Part shown: piece by piece, positions 1 to 11,343 of the stretch | How positions within the stretch are numbered: the first letter of the stretch is position 1 | Layout of the letters: each line of letters opens with the position of its first letter | Source of the DNA: Chaetoceros tenuissimus | Taxonomy: Eukaryota > Bacillariophyta > Thalassiosirophyceae > Chaetocerotales > Chaetocerotaceae | Length of the DNA: 64,000 nt | Direction: 5' to 3' | Assembly: GCA_021927905.1 (NCBI GenBank) | Contig: BLLK01000020.1 | Location: forward strand, 310,001-374,000 | Notes under the pieces: generated by a model | Databases searched by the model: none | Told to the model about the DNA's origin: nothing | The model's input: the letters and a program-made list of their open reading frames with translations, nothing else | Program-made: the position numbers and the translations under genes

Positions 1-1343
1 ATGCTGCTCCTACTAGTAGTACCAGTAATAATGTGTCTAGTATTGATGCAGAGAAATCAAGTTTTGATAATGATGATTGTCGTACTCGTACCTATGCTGA
101 AATTGCTGCAGAGAATAACAGTACAAATGTGGCTGCTCCTGTATCTGCTCCTGCTCCCACTGCTGTAATGGAGACAAAGCAACATGTAGAAGAGGAAAAG
201 AACGAGTCGGAAAAGGTGGTTCATGTACAAGAAGCAACAACACAGAATCCAGTCATTACTTTACAAGTTCCAATCAATGCCAGTACATCTCCAGGAAGTA
301 TTGGGCGAAAAGTTGAAGAAGCCATTCGTGCCACTCGGCAAAGTCAACAAGGAGTAGATCATCGTGTCATTCCTACTTCATCTGGAACATCTGTTCCAAC
401 ACCAGCAGCAGTAACGAATGTTACTACTCATGGTTATAATGAGTATCCTCGTCCTCCAAAGGCTCCAAAGGAGCATATCCCTCATCACGTTCATAGTCAT
501 GAACATGGACACCATTATTATCACAAAGAGCATGTGCATTATCCACCACCACCTCATCATCATGCATACAAGCATTATCCTCCACCGCCATATATGCATG
601 GGTATCCACATGGACCTCCTCCTCCGAATTATCATCATCCACATGCAGTTCCTGTGCCTGTGTATTCTTCTCATGGTCCACCTCCACCGGAATATTATCC
701 AACTTACCCAGCACAGCCACATCCATACTATGCACATGCTCCGCCTGTATATCCACCTCCTCCACCGTCCCATGGGCATCATACTGCCCCATCTCGTGCA
801 TATGCTCCACCTCGTGAACATCATGCTCCTCCACCACCGCCAGCCCATGAGCGAAATCCACAGGAACGTCTTCGTTTAGACCTTCCACCACATGAGCGAA
901 ACAGTGCACATCGTCGCTTACACCGTCATCCACGTTATCCTTACAATGAAACATTGGGATACGATGAACAGGGTGGAAATGGAGCGAAAGATTTATTCCG
1001 TCGTATTGGAATCTATAAAAACGAAGAAAAAACAGAAGAATCAACTTCGGATGCACCCTCTGAAATTCAAAATGATGTCAATACTACAGATGATTCGGCA
1101 TCTGAAAAGATTTCAAAACAGGAAGACAAGGAGACACAGCCGAAATTCAAGCCTCCTTCTTCTCATTCTAACGTGAGTAAACATGTTCAAGAAGAACAGA
1201 TCAAGAGAAAAGCACTCAAGGATAAATTTGAAGATAATGTTTCGAAAAATGCCATGGATGTCAATAACAAGAAGATGGTTCCAAGATCGAATTCCTTGGA
1301 TTTTCTTTCAAGTGTTGTCGGAGAGGGTATGGATGATATGTAG
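1..1343 (+). CDS. His/Pro/Tyr-rich low-complexity protein, 5' end outside window
   Basis: The frame is open from the first bases of the window (in-frame codons read AAPTSSTSNN before the first possible start), so the true start lies to the left and the protein is partial. About 446 residues are visible. Residues roughly 150-290 are dominated by runs of proline, histidine and tyrosine (PPPPHHH, HYPPPP, HGPPPP). The C-terminal third is charged and ends at TAG 1341-1343 after the short motif SNSLDFLSSVVGEGMDDM, which looks more constrained than the rest. No enzymatic domain is visible. Pro/His/Tyr-rich tracts suit a disordered scaffold or RNA/metal-binding region, but no function can be assigned. 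The opposite strand is also open here, which follows from the biased composition. Confidence 0.75.
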   Translation, partial: AAPTSSTSNNVSSIDAEKSSFDNDDCRTRTYAEIAAENNSTNVAAPVSAPAPTAVMETKQHVEEEKNESEKVVHVQEATTQNPVITLQVPINASTSPGSIGRKVEEAIRATRQSQQGVDHRVIPTSSGTSVPTPAAVTNVTTHGYNEYPRPPKAPKEHIPHHVHSHEHGHHYYHKEHVHYPPPPHHHAYKHYPPPPYMHGYPHGPPPPNYHHPHAVPVPVYSSHGPPPPEYYPTYPAQPHPYYAHAPPVYPPPPPSHGHHTAPSRAYAPPREHHAPPPPPAHERNPQERLRLDLPPHERNSAHRRLHRHPRYPYNETLGYDEQGGNGAKDLFRRIGIYKNEEKTEESTSDAPSEIQNDVNTTDDSASEKISKQEDKETQPKFKPPSSHSNVSKHVQEEQIKRKALKDKFEDNVSKNAMDVNNKKMVPRSNSLDFLSSVVGEGMDDM

Positions 1344-1625
1344 AGGTCGAGGGGATCTTGTGCATTGGATTTGATTGAACAGAGAAACACGCTAGAGAAA
1401 AGATATTACATCAAGAATAGAGATTTTGAATGCAACTAACTTTGATGGACATATTTCATAGATTGCAATTTACAAACAATTTGAAATGAAATATGGTAAT
1501 AATTTATAATATCTCATTGATTACAATGATATTTTCGGCTTCGAAAAGGTATTCATACAAAGCTGTTCAATAAATGTTTTTTAATTTGTATGTACATAAA
1601 AGTAGATACGCACTCTACAGTAGGC

Positions 1626-3999
1626 TCATAGTTTCATGGAAGCAAGAGATCCCTTGATGGAGACTCCAGCATCTGCCAATACTCCAGCCCAATTCTTTGT
1701 AGAAACGCTACCATGAATACTCTTTTGGCCATCCAAGGTTTCTTCTGGAGGCAGTTCAAACTCATGATCATCTGTTCCTTGGCCCAAAGGTCCATAATGA
1801 AAGTTTTCATTAGCGCTAACAACTCCGGCAAAATCTTTGAGTCGGATGATTTCATTCTTGCAGTATTCCAAATCAACCTTTATGTAATCCATATCGTCCG
1901 CCAGAGCTTTCAGAGCAGCTTCTTTCCTCTTTCGTTCACGGATCCATGAGCGGAATGTAGATTTGCCTCCTTTATATCTCCACCAAACAAATGCATAAAT
2001 GATGGCTGCAAATATCAAAAGAGTCAAGAATATTCCAAGAGCTTGATAGCCTCTCGATCCTTTTTCGAAACAAGTTGAAATTCCCAAAACCAAAATTGGC
2101 AAGACAAAGAAACAAATAATGATGAAAACAATTGGAAACTGACGCCATTTACGAGTTACTTTTCCAAGATATCTGGCAAAGAACAAAGGAACTCTTCGAA
2201 CTGGAGGTACGACATACCAAATTACTGCGCCGGTAATATTGAAGAAGAGGTGACAAAGAGCCACCTGTAGTGCGTCCACTTTCGAAGATACCAATGATGC
2301 TAGCAATGCTGTAATGCAAGTACCTATATCTGCACCAATCTTTAGGTAAACATAAATGGTTAGCAAATAAAGTGTACATACAAATTCTAATTACATAGAC
2401 TATCCTACTTACAATAAGTGGATACATTTGTTCAACTTTCAATACTCCAATGCCTGCTAACGGTGTGAGAGCAGAAGCGGTAATGCTTGAACTCTGGACA
2501 AGAACGGTAACTGCAGCACCAATGACAATGGAAATATACCCATTAATGTTGGTAGCTTTGTAAATGATACGAGTACTTGCACCAAGTAGGATTTTCTTCA
2601 ACAATGCTACCAATAGAATGAGGCAAATGATGAGTAGAAATAGTGACATGATGAGGCAAACCCAACCAGCTGTGATATCATCTTGCTTCGAAGCTCCTTC
2701 TTGGAAAAAGACTGGACATTTTCCATCTTTCTTGTTACAACCAATCAATCCAGCATCGCACGTATCATAGCCGACATAGGTTGGAGATCCAAAATCATAC
2801 TTGGTTGCATTAAAATCTGGATAGTCAATCGGATTCCTCTGTTGCAAAATGAATACATCTCTATTCTCGGTACTATTGAAGCAACGCACTGGATACTTGT
2901 CTTCACATTTCAAATCTTCATTTGCCAAATCGGTAATCAAACCGGAATTTGCCATAATGATTTTATTTGCCAAAGGTGCAACAATCTTTTTAATAGGTCC
3001 TTCCCACTTTTCATCTTGACCAACACGAGCTGGCAGCATAGCTTTACTCAATTCATAAAGGTATCCAGTAATCAATTCCAATGGAAACAAAATGACAACA
3101 GTAGACACATTGAATACCAATAACAATGAAGCACCAGAAAAGGCTCGCTCCAATTCAGCACCATCACCCATGTGCGCCAAAGAGACAATCATGGAGGTGA
3201 CAGAAGTACCAACATTTGCTCCCATGACTAGATAAATTGCCTGTTTGACATCCAAACCTCCACTTACAAGTGAAACAATAATAGCAGTAGTAGTACTGCT
3301 ACTTTGTAAAATAGCCGTTGCAATAATTCCAATGCATAAGGCAGCTACGGGGTTTGTATCACTGCTCAAAAGACTACCAGCTGTACAACCACCGACCACC
3401 TTGAAAGATGTTCCCAACAACTGCAAAGCTAGAAATATGTTAGAACATGTTTTTAAAAGGAAATCATCCAATAGTACTCATACACAACACATACCTAATA
3501 GAAAGAAATAGAGACATGCACACAAACACACCAATCCAACGACAATCGATAACCATTCACGAGGCGAATGACAACAACAAGCAGTAAGCACATCCATCCA
3601 ACTTGCATCTGTATCTTCATTGACATCATGTACAACTGATGAATCAGTCTGTGGTTGTGGATGAGAAGAGGGTGCTGGTTGAAATCCATTCTGATTGACT
3701 CGATAAAGTTTTCCCACTCGAAGTGATTTTTGCATTTCATTGGTTTTCTTTGTAGGTGTGTTATTGGTTCTTGTGGTATCTTGCGATACCTTGATGGGGA
3801 ATGCATCCGTTAGTTTTGGAGTAGATTGTGGTGGAATTAAATGCTGTTCTTCTAGTTTCGAATGAGATGCTGTAGGTGTAAGTTCCAGTTCTGATTCTGG
3901 TATTTGATATACTTGCGATGATTCTTCATTTGTATTGGTTGCATTTCCTAATTCAAGATCAGGCTGATCTTGATTGGATGAATTTCGTTTATCATCCAT
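1626..3999 (-). CDS. Na+/phosphate cotransporter, SLC34-type (3 exons)
   Basis: Exons on the minus strand are 3999-3495, 3428-2413 and 2339-1626; introns of 66 and 73 bp have GT...AG ends and the joined length is 2235 nt, a whole number of codons (744 aa). The protein has a long acidic, Ser/Thr-rich cytosolic N-terminus (about 145 aa), then a hydrophobic transporter core. Both inverted repeats of the Na/Pi-cotransporter family are visible, each with the QSSS motif: AILQSSSTTTAIIVSLVSGG and VLVQSSSITASALTPLAGIG. The family segment YPLIIGADIGT is completed exactly by removing intron 2. Between the halves lies a Cys-containing loop, probably extracytosolic. It should import phosphate with sodium across the plasma membrane. 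It is divergent from the ALG5-like gene. Confidence 0.9.
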
Positions 4000-4453
4000 T
4001 GTTATTTAGTTTGTTTATATTTTATTGTAGATTAATTATTATGAGTGAAAGGTGAGTGGGAAAATATATATGATGAAGTGGTTGAGAAGATGAAAAGTGA
4101 AGGTAACAATGTCAGTTTAGAAAGAAGGCTTCGGGTTCGTTTGACACGGAGTTCTCAATAGCCATACAAGAGACAATGACAACATCTATAGCCAAATTAA
4201 TATCAAGTTGGAATATAATGAATGGCTGTAAGACGTTCACACTGACAAAACTTTCTGTTGATGATGACGAAGAATAATAAAATCAAATTGGATCGGATCT
4301 TTTCTTTACTTTCATACTCGAAGTATTTCTTTTGAATACGAGTATGAGTGAAAGGACCAATCTTGCTGATTCGTCAATGAGAGCATCTATAAACATCATC
4401 ATCCAAGTCAATAAGGTGTGAGTGGAACTTGGTTGCCAGAAAAAAGAAAAGAA
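4000..4453. other. Divergent intergenic region, SLC34-type / ALG5-like
   Basis: This 454-bp stretch lies between two divergent start codons and must hold both promoters. It is AT-rich. I see no RNA gene, repeat or coding frame that I would support. Confidence 0.5.
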
Positions 4454-5464
4454 ATGTTGCTGTTCGACTCTTGCTATAGACGATTTCGTGCAATACAATT
4501 TTTCATACTTCTATCATTGACATTCTCAACAAAATCATGCCAAGGATTTACAATGTCTCATGATTCAAGAAAATCACATTTACATCTTGCAGCTTCAAAA
4601 GATACTTTTACTCAAGTAGAATCATGGACGGACATTTCAACGTTGCCTCAAGTACCAATCACCATTCTTTTACCAGCATACAATGAACAAGATAGAATAG
4701 CTTCAACTCTCATAGATTATGCAAATTATATATCCACATGTAAAATATGGAACTCGGATGAATCACTTGTAAATATCTTGGTAGTAGATGATGGTTCGAT
4801 AGATGACACCATTCAAACTGTCCAAAGATGCAGTGAAACTATTGACTTGGATGTAGAATGTTATTCCCTACCAACGAACGTAGGCAAAGGTGCGGCTCTT
4901 GAACAAGGTATACAGTATATTTCCAAAAGGTATTGCGACTCAATCTCATCCACAAGATTAATATTGATTGCTGATTCGGATGGAAGTGGTGACATCCATT
5001 CTCTACCTGATATGATTTATACTCTGTCGAATTGTATATCTGTTTCCATAGATAGAAAGCAACAAAATATATGGAATACAAATGCTATTCTGGTTGGCAA
5101 TCGATCCGGTAACAATTCAAAATCACGAATGATTACAAGATGGGGATTTCAGACATGTGTCAAACTTATATGTGGCAATTTACAGATTCAGGATACACAA
5201 TGTGGATTCAAACTCATGACATTATCCGCTGCTCAATCACTCTACAAGGGTTTGAATCTAAAACGATGGACACATGATGTCGAAGTATTGTATAGAGCCA
5301 AACTCAGAGGGTATTTGGTATGTGAATGTCCTATAGGTTGGGAAGACAAGACTGGATCTAAATTGGCGAGTAATGTTCAAGAAACTGTGGTTGTTAGTCT
5401 CAAAATGTTGAGTGAAATTATCAGCATGAGACTCAAGTATACACTTGGTATATGGAAAGTCTAA
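4454..5464 (+). CDS. ALG5: Dolichyl-phosphate beta-glucosyltransferase (ALG5-like)
   Basis: The ATG at 4454 gives 336 aa; an in-frame GTG further upstream is not a credible start. The N-terminus holds a hydrophobic segment (FFILLSLTF) that serves as membrane anchor or signal. The GT-2 core follows: ITILLPAYNEQDRI, the nucleotide-sugar site ILVVDDGSIDDT, NVGKGAAL, a DxD-like IADSDGSGD, then the ALG5 signature DTQCGFKLMTLSAAQ and RWTHDVEVLYRAK, ending with GWEDKTGSKL. Family knowledge: the enzyme transfers glucose from UDP-glucose to dolichyl phosphate on the cytosolic ER face, giving Dol-P-Glc for N-glycan precursor assembly. It is convergent with the MsrB gene, with fewer than 100 bp between the stop codons. 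Confidence 0.88.
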   Translation: MLLFDSCYRRFRAIQFFILLSLTFSTKSCQGFTMSHDSRKSHLHLAASKDTFTQVESWTDISTLPQVPITILLPAYNEQDRIASTLIDYANYISTCKIWNSDESLVNILVVDDGSIDDTIQTVQRCSETIDLDVECYSLPTNVGKGAALEQGIQYISKRYCDSISSTRLILIADSDGSGDIHSLPDMIYTLSNCISVSIDRKQQNIWNTNAILVGNRSGNNSKSRMITRWGFQTCVKLICGNLQIQDTQCGFKLMTLSAAQSLYKGLNLKRWTHDVEVLYRAKLRGYLVCECPIGWEDKTGSKLASNVQETVVVSLKMLSEIISMRLKYTLGIWKV

Positions 5465-5553
5465 TAGCATGTTATAGAATGTACAAGTAGAATTCATGTA
5501 GAATAAGACATTGAAATTAAACTTTTCTATTTAGCATATCCATATCCATACAT

Positions 5554-6150
5554 CTACTCATCCTTTGCATAAAACTTTAACGCAGCACCATTGATACAAT
5601 ATCTAGGCAAACGACTATACTGATTATTCAAATCAAAAGTCTTCAAATCATCACTCGGCAACCGTTCCAAAATCTCCGCATCAATATCCATTAATTTAGG
5701 GCCATCGGGGAAAGCATGACCTAAATGTCCTCCACAATTCTTACAAGCACATTCAATCCTTCCATCCCATTCTCGTTTATATGCAACTTTTTCTTCTGCA
5801 AAAGTTTTGTAAAAGGATGGCCAACCCGATCCACTATCGTATTTTCCTTCATGTGAGAATAATTCCGAGTTACAGTTTGCACATTTGTAGATTCCTTCTC
5901 GTTTTTCGTAATTGAGTGGTGATGTGTATCGCAATTCTGTCAATCCTAGTTTGAGTACTGCAAGTCGGAATGGATTGTATGTACCAATCTGAGAAGATGA
6001 TTCTTCATTGTCTGTGTCGTTGGATGCATACAGTGTTGTTGAAGATATCTTGTTCTTCGGTAAAAGTGAGAAAGCAGATGTACAGCTGAGTCCCATGAGT
6101 AACAGAGAAGCCATTACTACCGCATGTCTATTTGATTTCTTATAATTCAT
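5554..6150 (-). CDS. MSRB: Methionine-R-sulfoxide reductase B, probably plastid-targeted
   Basis: The first true ATG on the minus strand is at 6150 (198 aa); a TTG 45 nt upstream is ignored. The MsrB domain is clear: zinc pairs CANC and CKNC, DSGSGWPSFYKTF, GGHLGHAFPDGPK, and the catalytic motif RYCINGAALKF near the C-terminus. The N-terminus has a hydrophobic signal (VVMASLLLMGLSC) followed by TSAF-SLLPKN, which matches the diatom plastid-targeting cleavage motif with Phe at +1. It would reduce methionine-R-sulfoxide in proteins and so repair oxidative damage, presumably in the plastid stroma. Confidence 0.92.
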   Translation of the reverse strand: MNYKKSNRHAVVMASLLLMGLSCTSAFSLLPKNKISSTTLYASNDTDNEESSSQIGTYNPFRLAVLKLGLTELRYTSPLNYEKREGIYKCANCNSELFSHEGKYDSGSGWPSFYKTFAEEKVAYKREWDGRIECACKNCGGHLGHAFPDGPKLMDIDAEILERLPSDDLKTFDLNNQYSRLPRYCINGAALKFYAKDE

Positions 6151-6998
6151 TTTTGTAGATTCTATAGTTATGTTGATAAGTCTATTTGAATTCAATTAGA
6201 TCTCTTTTGACACGTAATTTTCTGCGTTGGACCAGGCCATACTTATCAAACTATCCTCGTAAACCGTTTCTAACGTCTCATAAAACCCGCGAAGCTGATC
6301 CCCCCTCCCAACGAGGTTTACCACTTACTCGATTACTCATCCCTCTTCCACCTTTATTTCTCTTCTTTGTGGGTTGTGCTCTCTATCAACCAGTTTAAAA
6401 CTCAACTCAGGTGAGACCTTCATGGCTGAGCAGTCAACTTTATGACGAGTTGAATGATGATTATGAATTCTTTAAATGGATATTGATAAGGGATGATTTG
6501 GTGCAAGGACAGAGGGGAGACAGAATGAGAGTTACATCTCTGACAAGTATATACAGAGACTACACTGAAGAGATGAAAAGAGTGGCTGACATGAGAGTGG
6601 AAAGAAAAGAAGAATGAATTTTGAGAATGAAACTTGAAAGAAATGAAATTAAAATCAAAAGTAGCAGACACAGAAAAGAAGGCTCCTTTGATGCAACAAA
6701 GAAATTCAAAAAAAAGAGAAAACGACAGAACTTGAAATCAAGATGCAAAGAATGAAAAGAACAGAGACGACAGTAGATACTATCCCTTTCATCAGAACAA
6801 GTCACGACTGGAGAACATTCCTCAATTTACATTGACAGAATTCATGCAGAAATCATTCATGGCATATTGCATAGAGACGTATTGATCGATGTCGTTTAGT
6901 ACTCGTCCCTCATGTAACACACATACATATCATATTCATGCAGACATATACATCTAACCCTCCTTTCCCTTTTTAATCACAGTACATAAACAAATACA
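6151..6998. other. Divergent intergenic region, MsrB / RPL23
   Basis: About 850 bp separate MsrB (minus) from RPL23 (plus). Short frames at 6186-6398 and 6411-6617 show no family motif and biased A/G-rich composition after 6580; I do not call them. The last 60 bp before the RPL23 start are pyrimidine-rich (TCCTTTCCCTTTTT), as in many ribosomal-protein 5' leaders. Confidence 0.45.
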
Positions 6999-7436
6999 AT
7001 GTCAGATAACCCTAAGGTAGCAAGAGGACGCGCAGCAGCAGCTGGAGTAAAGCACAAGGTATCCGCTGGACTTCCAGTAGCAGCAGTAGTAAACTGCGCA
7101 GATAACTCTGGAGCAAAGAACCTCCACATCATCGCTGTATGCAATATCGGAGGACGTCTTAATCGTCTCCCAAAGGCTGGAGCTGGAGATATGGTTATGT
7201 GCTCTGTAAAGAAGGGAAAGCCTGAGCTTCGTAAGAAGGTTGTTCCTGGTATCATCATTCGTCAGAGAAAATCTTTCCGCAGAAAGGAGGGAGTTTTCAT
7301 TCATTTCGAAGATTCTGCTGGTGTTATTGTCAATAATAAGGGAGAGATGAAGGGATCTGCTGTTTCTGGACCTGTTGCTAAGGAGTGTGCTGAGCTTTGG
7401 CCACGTATTGCTTCCAACTCTGGATCTATTCTTTAA
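6999..7436 (+). CDS. RPL23: 60S ribosomal protein uL14 (RPL23)
   Basis: 145 aa, close to the family's usual 140. The uL14 core is unambiguous: [75 protein letters not shown], and the C-terminal [22 protein letters not shown]. Eukaryote-type features ([11 protein letters not shown] near the N-terminus) mark it as cytosolic and not plastid. The gene is intronless and uses a restricted codon set, as expected for high expression. It is convergent with PEX12. Confidence 0.97.
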   Translation: MSDNPKVARGRAAAAGVKHKVSAGLPVAAVVNCADNSGAKNLHIIAVCNIGGRLNRLPKAGAGDMVMCSVKKGKPELRKKVVPGIIIRQRKSFRRKEGVFIHFEDSAGVIVNNKGEMKGSAVSGPVAKECAELWPRIASNSGSIL

Positions 7437-7503
7437 ACTAGAATAATATGAGTTTTATAAAAAAAATATTTGAATCAAAAGATGGTTTATGTAGACTTTG
7501 ATA

Positions 7504-8736
7504 TTATGAGCCATTCGATGGCTCAAACAGCCGCACCACTTGAGATTCATCGCAGTGTATTCCCACTACTGGACAATGTGGACCCTTGTCTCGTATATAC
7601 ATTACCAAACACTTGAAACAAAATACATACCCCGAAGAACTTGCTGCAGGATTGACTCTATCCGATAAACATATAGGACATGCTTGAGAATTCTTATTTG
7701 GTTCAACTCCTTCAAAGGACTCTGGAGGGATAGGTTTCATAGGTGGAGGTACAGTAAATCCTTCTAGTTTTGCTTTTTCCGATTCTGGATGATTCTGTGC
7801 AGATTCTTCATTACCAGTCTGTACTTGATTATGATAGCCTATTCCATCACGTTCTTCTGTACTATGATCGCTTGTACTCTGCTGCATTCGAATTCGTTGC
7901 ATCAATTGACGTAATTTTCCAATGTAACCAATCATTAATGCAGATCCAATCGCAATAGTTATACTTTTCTTGATTACTTCCATATGCGAAGATGATATTT
8001 GACTCACTACACTCTTATTCTCCTTCCATGCGATTTCATCTCGGCCTATACTTTTCTTTTTCTTTGCATCTAGATCAGCTTGGGTCACTCTACGTACAAT
8101 TTGACCTAAGATATGTTGCGATGGATCAAAGTAACGAGAGGAACCAATCAGATATCGAAATTCATATAGAAGCTGTATACCATGTTGACTCATGTGCAAA
8201 TACGGATACACTTGTCGAAATACCCTTTTGAAAGATTTCCATTTGCCATTTATAACAGATGCATCTCGGATCTTTTGAAAAAAAGTTTCCATTCGTTTGA
8301 AACTATATGTCGAAAGAGAAAGTAAGAGTGCATTTCGTATTCCATCTTGAGAATCTAATTCTTGTAATTTATGTGAAGAAGTGACTCTTGATCGTTTCAT
8401 TCCATACATGCTTTCAGATAGAGTTGCTTGTGAATGCAATAAACTCTTTCTCAATATAATATAATGAACTAGAGCTTCTACTTCCAGTTTATAGGTCTGA
8501 ATAATGTCATGTATCTTTTTCATTATTTTTTGTTTAAAAGTATTTCCATGTGTCAGATTCTTGTATAAATGATCTTGAATGGCTTGCAGAGTTGTAGTGA
8601 TTGCATTTTGACCGGCATGAGTCGTTTCTTGAATCACTTTCATTTCGAGAAAAGATGGGAAATGGTTATGAGGAGAGATGGTCGTCTCCTCGGCCAACAT
8701 TATATTCTTGTAGTCCAATGGTGATGACGTAGACAT
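7504..8736 (-). CDS. PEX12: Peroxisome assembly protein 12 (PEX12)
   Basis: 410 aa from ATG 8736. The N-terminal half carries the Pex2/Pex12 family region, including SEFS-like LSESMYGMKRSRV. A hydrophobic segment near residues 270-285 (ITIAIGSALMIGYIG) is a membrane span. The C-terminal RING starts at about residue 353: CPICLSDRVNP, GYVFCFKCLVMYI, HCPVVGIHC, followed by VVRLFEPS. As in other PEX12 proteins the RING has a reduced set of metal ligands. PEX12 works with PEX2 and PEX10 in the peroxisomal ubiquitin-ligase complex that recycles PEX5. Two CRE-like motifs lie within 220 bp upstream. Confidence 0.9.
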   Translation of the reverse strand: MSTSSPLDYKNIMLAEETTISPHNHFPSFLEMKVIQETTHAGQNAITTTLQAIQDHLYKNLTHGNTFKQKIMKKIHDIIQTYKLEVEALVHYIILRKSLLHSQATLSESMYGMKRSRVTSSHKLQELDSQDGIRNALLLSLSTYSFKRMETFFQKIRDASVINGKWKSFKRVFRQVYPYLHMSQHGIQLLYEFRYLIGSSRYFDPSQHILGQIVRRVTQADLDAKKKKSIGRDEIAWKENKSVVSQISSSHMEVIKKSITIAIGSALMIGYIGKLRQLMQRIRMQQSTSDHSTEERDGIGYHNQVQTGNEESAQNHPESEKAKLEGFTVPPPMKPIPPESFEGVEPNKNSQACPICLSDRVNPAASSSGYVFCFKCLVMYIRDKGPHCPVVGIHCDESQVVRLFEPSNGS

Positions 8737-10198
8737 GATGGCTGCATTTCAGTTGTTCTCTTGGGATAGGTTCTCTGGATAAAAGTATGATGTGCCGTTG
8801 AAGTAATAGGTGAGAGTCGAGTCTGTTGTTTATGTAGTCTAGTTGAATAGAAAAAGCTATCTCTCGCTTCTCGCTTCTCTTGATCATATTATTGCACGAG
8901 TACGTCATTGTCATCATCTTTTAAAACAGCCTATTTGACATTAAATGACGTCATTTATTTTTGTTCCGTCATTGTCTTCGTTGTCGTTTCTCTGTCCTTC
9001 CACCTCCCACCTCACACCTCACACACCTCACGCGTCTTTTGCTGCATTCCTCGTTTTTCATAAAGTATGAAGGTAATGTTCCCAAATGTAAAACTAGAAA
9101 TGACCTAAATAGAAACTACAAATAGATATCATAACCTCCCTTGGAAAATTACATGATTGTTTCGTTTGGGGAAAGAACGGAACTTGGTAGTCCTCAAGCA
9201 AGCTCCTCGCTCGTCAGCCTATATGTATTGCAGCCAGCCATGATGAGAGAAGCGCGGAATTCATGTAAAGAGAATCTTTATTTCAAGTTTATTAGCTCAG
9301 CGATAGTGAATCATGGTATAGATATACAGATGAAAGGCAGTATTGATGAGGCAGTGACGTTGAAGAAGGAATGCGAGAAAGCTATACTAGTGGTGCGTTG
9401 GTTGTTAATACTCTTTAATAGGTGTGCGCACAGAGATGATGCATTTAAAAGTGTATTCAGCGAAAGATGATGTAAAATGAATCATGATGGCAATCAAGAA
9501 TGCAAGAAGGCTAGAAAGAAAGAGTCTAGAATTGCAAGAGAATGAATGCTCGCATGACCTCCTCGACAAGTCACCTTAAATTTACCCTGTGGTGCTCATC
9601 AAGAAGAAAATAGATCATTCATTTGAAAAGTAAGTAGTATCATGATATGTTGAAACAGGATCCATGCAAGTCATTCCATGACGAATTGAAAAATTGCACA
9701 GAGATTACGAGCATTGATGGCAATACTCAGCCTTTTCCCTTGATAATGGGACATGTAAAGATTGATGAGCCATATTTGTAGATGCAGACTCCTTTCACCA
9801 AATGGAATCAACTTATGGTAGAGCGTTATTGATGGCAAGAACTGATTCTGCTACATGTGCCTCGATTTTAACCCATTTGTTTTGGCTATATTTGGATGAA
9901 TCTAGAGAGTTTGGTCTACCTTTGCAGTGATAAGAGAATCTTCTCTCTGAGAATAGACGCTGGACAATGTTTTGGGCGATGTTTTGCCGTTACTTCTTTA
10001 CTAACCCGTTCATTATTCATAGCTCGGTAGAAATTTTCATAGACAGACAAGGTGATAGAAAAGTGCAGGGTCATTTATGCTTGGAATAGTCAATCTAATA
10101 TTAATCTTTTTATTGCGTATAGTCAAATACTTATAGATTATAGCTAACAGAAAAGATGCAATTTATAATTCCAAGCATTCTATCTAAATAGCCTATTC
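8737..10198. other. Long intergenic region without a supported gene
   Basis: Nearly 1.5 kb. Close to the PEX12 start are ACGTCA (8902-8907) and the palindrome TGACGTCA (8946-8953), both CRE-like. A 109-codon frame at 9141-9470 begins with TTG, ends without a recognisable motif and is not called. The rest is AT-rich with no repeat that recurs elsewhere in the window. Confidence 0.45.
8946..8953. promoter_or_regulatory. CRE-like palindrome TGACGTCA
   Basis: A perfect TGACGTCA palindrome 210 bp upstream of the PEX12 start, with a half-site ACGTCA at 8902-8907. bZIP factors bind such sites; in diatoms TGACGT motifs are known CO2/cAMP-responsive elements. That it acts on PEX12 is inference. Confidence 0.4.
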
Positions 10199-11210
10199 TT
10201 ACAACGTCAGCAAATCTGGGTTCATATACAATTGATCTTCGCATGCATACATTGAATCTTCCATATTGGAAGTTACTCTTCTACATGTCTGATCTCTTCT
10301 AGAATCATATCCCCATTCTAGAGTCTCTCCTTTCGCATCTATCCATTCAGTCAATGTAACTGTGCTATTATCATTCACTGGAGATTCTACCATTGATGGA
10401 CAATGATGTGTGGCCAATACCCTTTGCAAACGATTCGAGTTTTGATAATTCATAAAAACCATTTTCGATCCAGTTTTTTGCAAAGTCTGATATACATCAC
10501 ATCCTAATGTCTTTGTCCCATCGGGTATTTCTCCAGCCTTTTTTTCTATAATGTTTTGAGTCATGAACAATTCATCCACTATGCATTTTCCATCTTTCGT
10601 TTCCTTTGCTCGTTTCACAAATTTCGGATCATATTGAATATGGTGGATAGCCACCGCATACTCTAGCACCTACGACATACTTTACAGCACTTAAATATCT
10701 ATCCGTTTCTTCTCGATGTAGGTAGATGAGAATACTCTTTCGACTCATATTTTTCAGAATCCGTATGACTGCTTCATGATTTACACTATGACCGGCTATT
10801 ATTTTTGGTACATGTAATTGCTTCGTCATGAAATTTGCAACAGCGGGAGTATATACAGTAGTATCAACTCCTGTACATTCCTTAGCAAACTTTTTCATGG
10901 AAGTCCCTCCTGCTTTGCTATTCATTGTTATGTAGATTGTCTTGGAAGAAGCTATAAGTTCTTCGAGGCTATTGTTGAACGTGAGGCAACCAGCAGATGA
11001 TGCCGAAGCAGTTTTTGTCTCCGATAGTATAGTGTGTCTATTGGTACTGCTCATCAACGAGGTTCGATGAGAATCTATGGATGGTGTTGGAATAAGGGGT
11101 TGCTCTTCTTGAATGTTGTTTTGTATAGTCGTGTATAAAAGAAACAAGAACGCAGAATTTAATGCTGCCAGAATCAAAACTAGCACATGAGCTGATCCTT
11201 TCACTTTCAT
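10199..11210 (-). pseudogene. Golgi-type sulfotransferase-like gene with a one-base frame break
   Basis: From ATG 11210 the first frame (to 10629) encodes a type II anchor (HVLVLILAALNSAFLFLLYT), then KTIYITMNSKAGGTSMKKF, which resembles the 5'-PSB loop that holds PAPS, and LHREETDRYLSAVKYVV, which resembles the 3'-phosphate motif. Just after RVCGG the frame ends and the rest of the family protein continues in a neighbouring frame (10669-10199; GKCIVDELFM, KMVFMNYQNSNRLQRVLATHHCP). No intron with usable borders fits the short overlap, so this is a frameshift or a base error. If functional it would sulfate glycans in the Golgi. The family occurs as multiple copies in diatoms. Confidence 0.65.
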
Positions 11211-11335
11211 TCTAGCAATAAAGTCCTTACGAGAAAGGTGAAATGATAGTGAAGAAGCTGATTAGTTTACTGTGTGATGTAGATGTTATCATTATGTTTT
11301 CAAAGAGCGAGAAGTTGCGCATCCTTGGAAAAGCC

Positions 11336-11343
11336 TTCTCTGA
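11336..11343. repeat. Left 8-bp target-site duplication TTCTCTGA
   Basis: TTCTCTGA immediately precedes the left terminal inverted repeat and recurs perfectly at 12486-12493 immediately after the right one. Confidence 0.85.

Noticed and set aside
378-1056. Long open frames on both strands opposite the His/Pro-rich gene
   Set aside because: They mirror the biased codons (CAT, CCA, CAC) of the plus-strand gene; Met/Trp/Arg-rich translations have no motif.
6411-6617. 68-codon plus-strand frame upstream of RPL23
   Set aside because: No motif, charged low-complexity end, and it lies in a promoter region.
9141-9470. 109-codon frame in the PEX12/sulfotransferase interval
   Set aside because: Starts at TTG, no family motif, no signal peptide and no splice partner that I can find.
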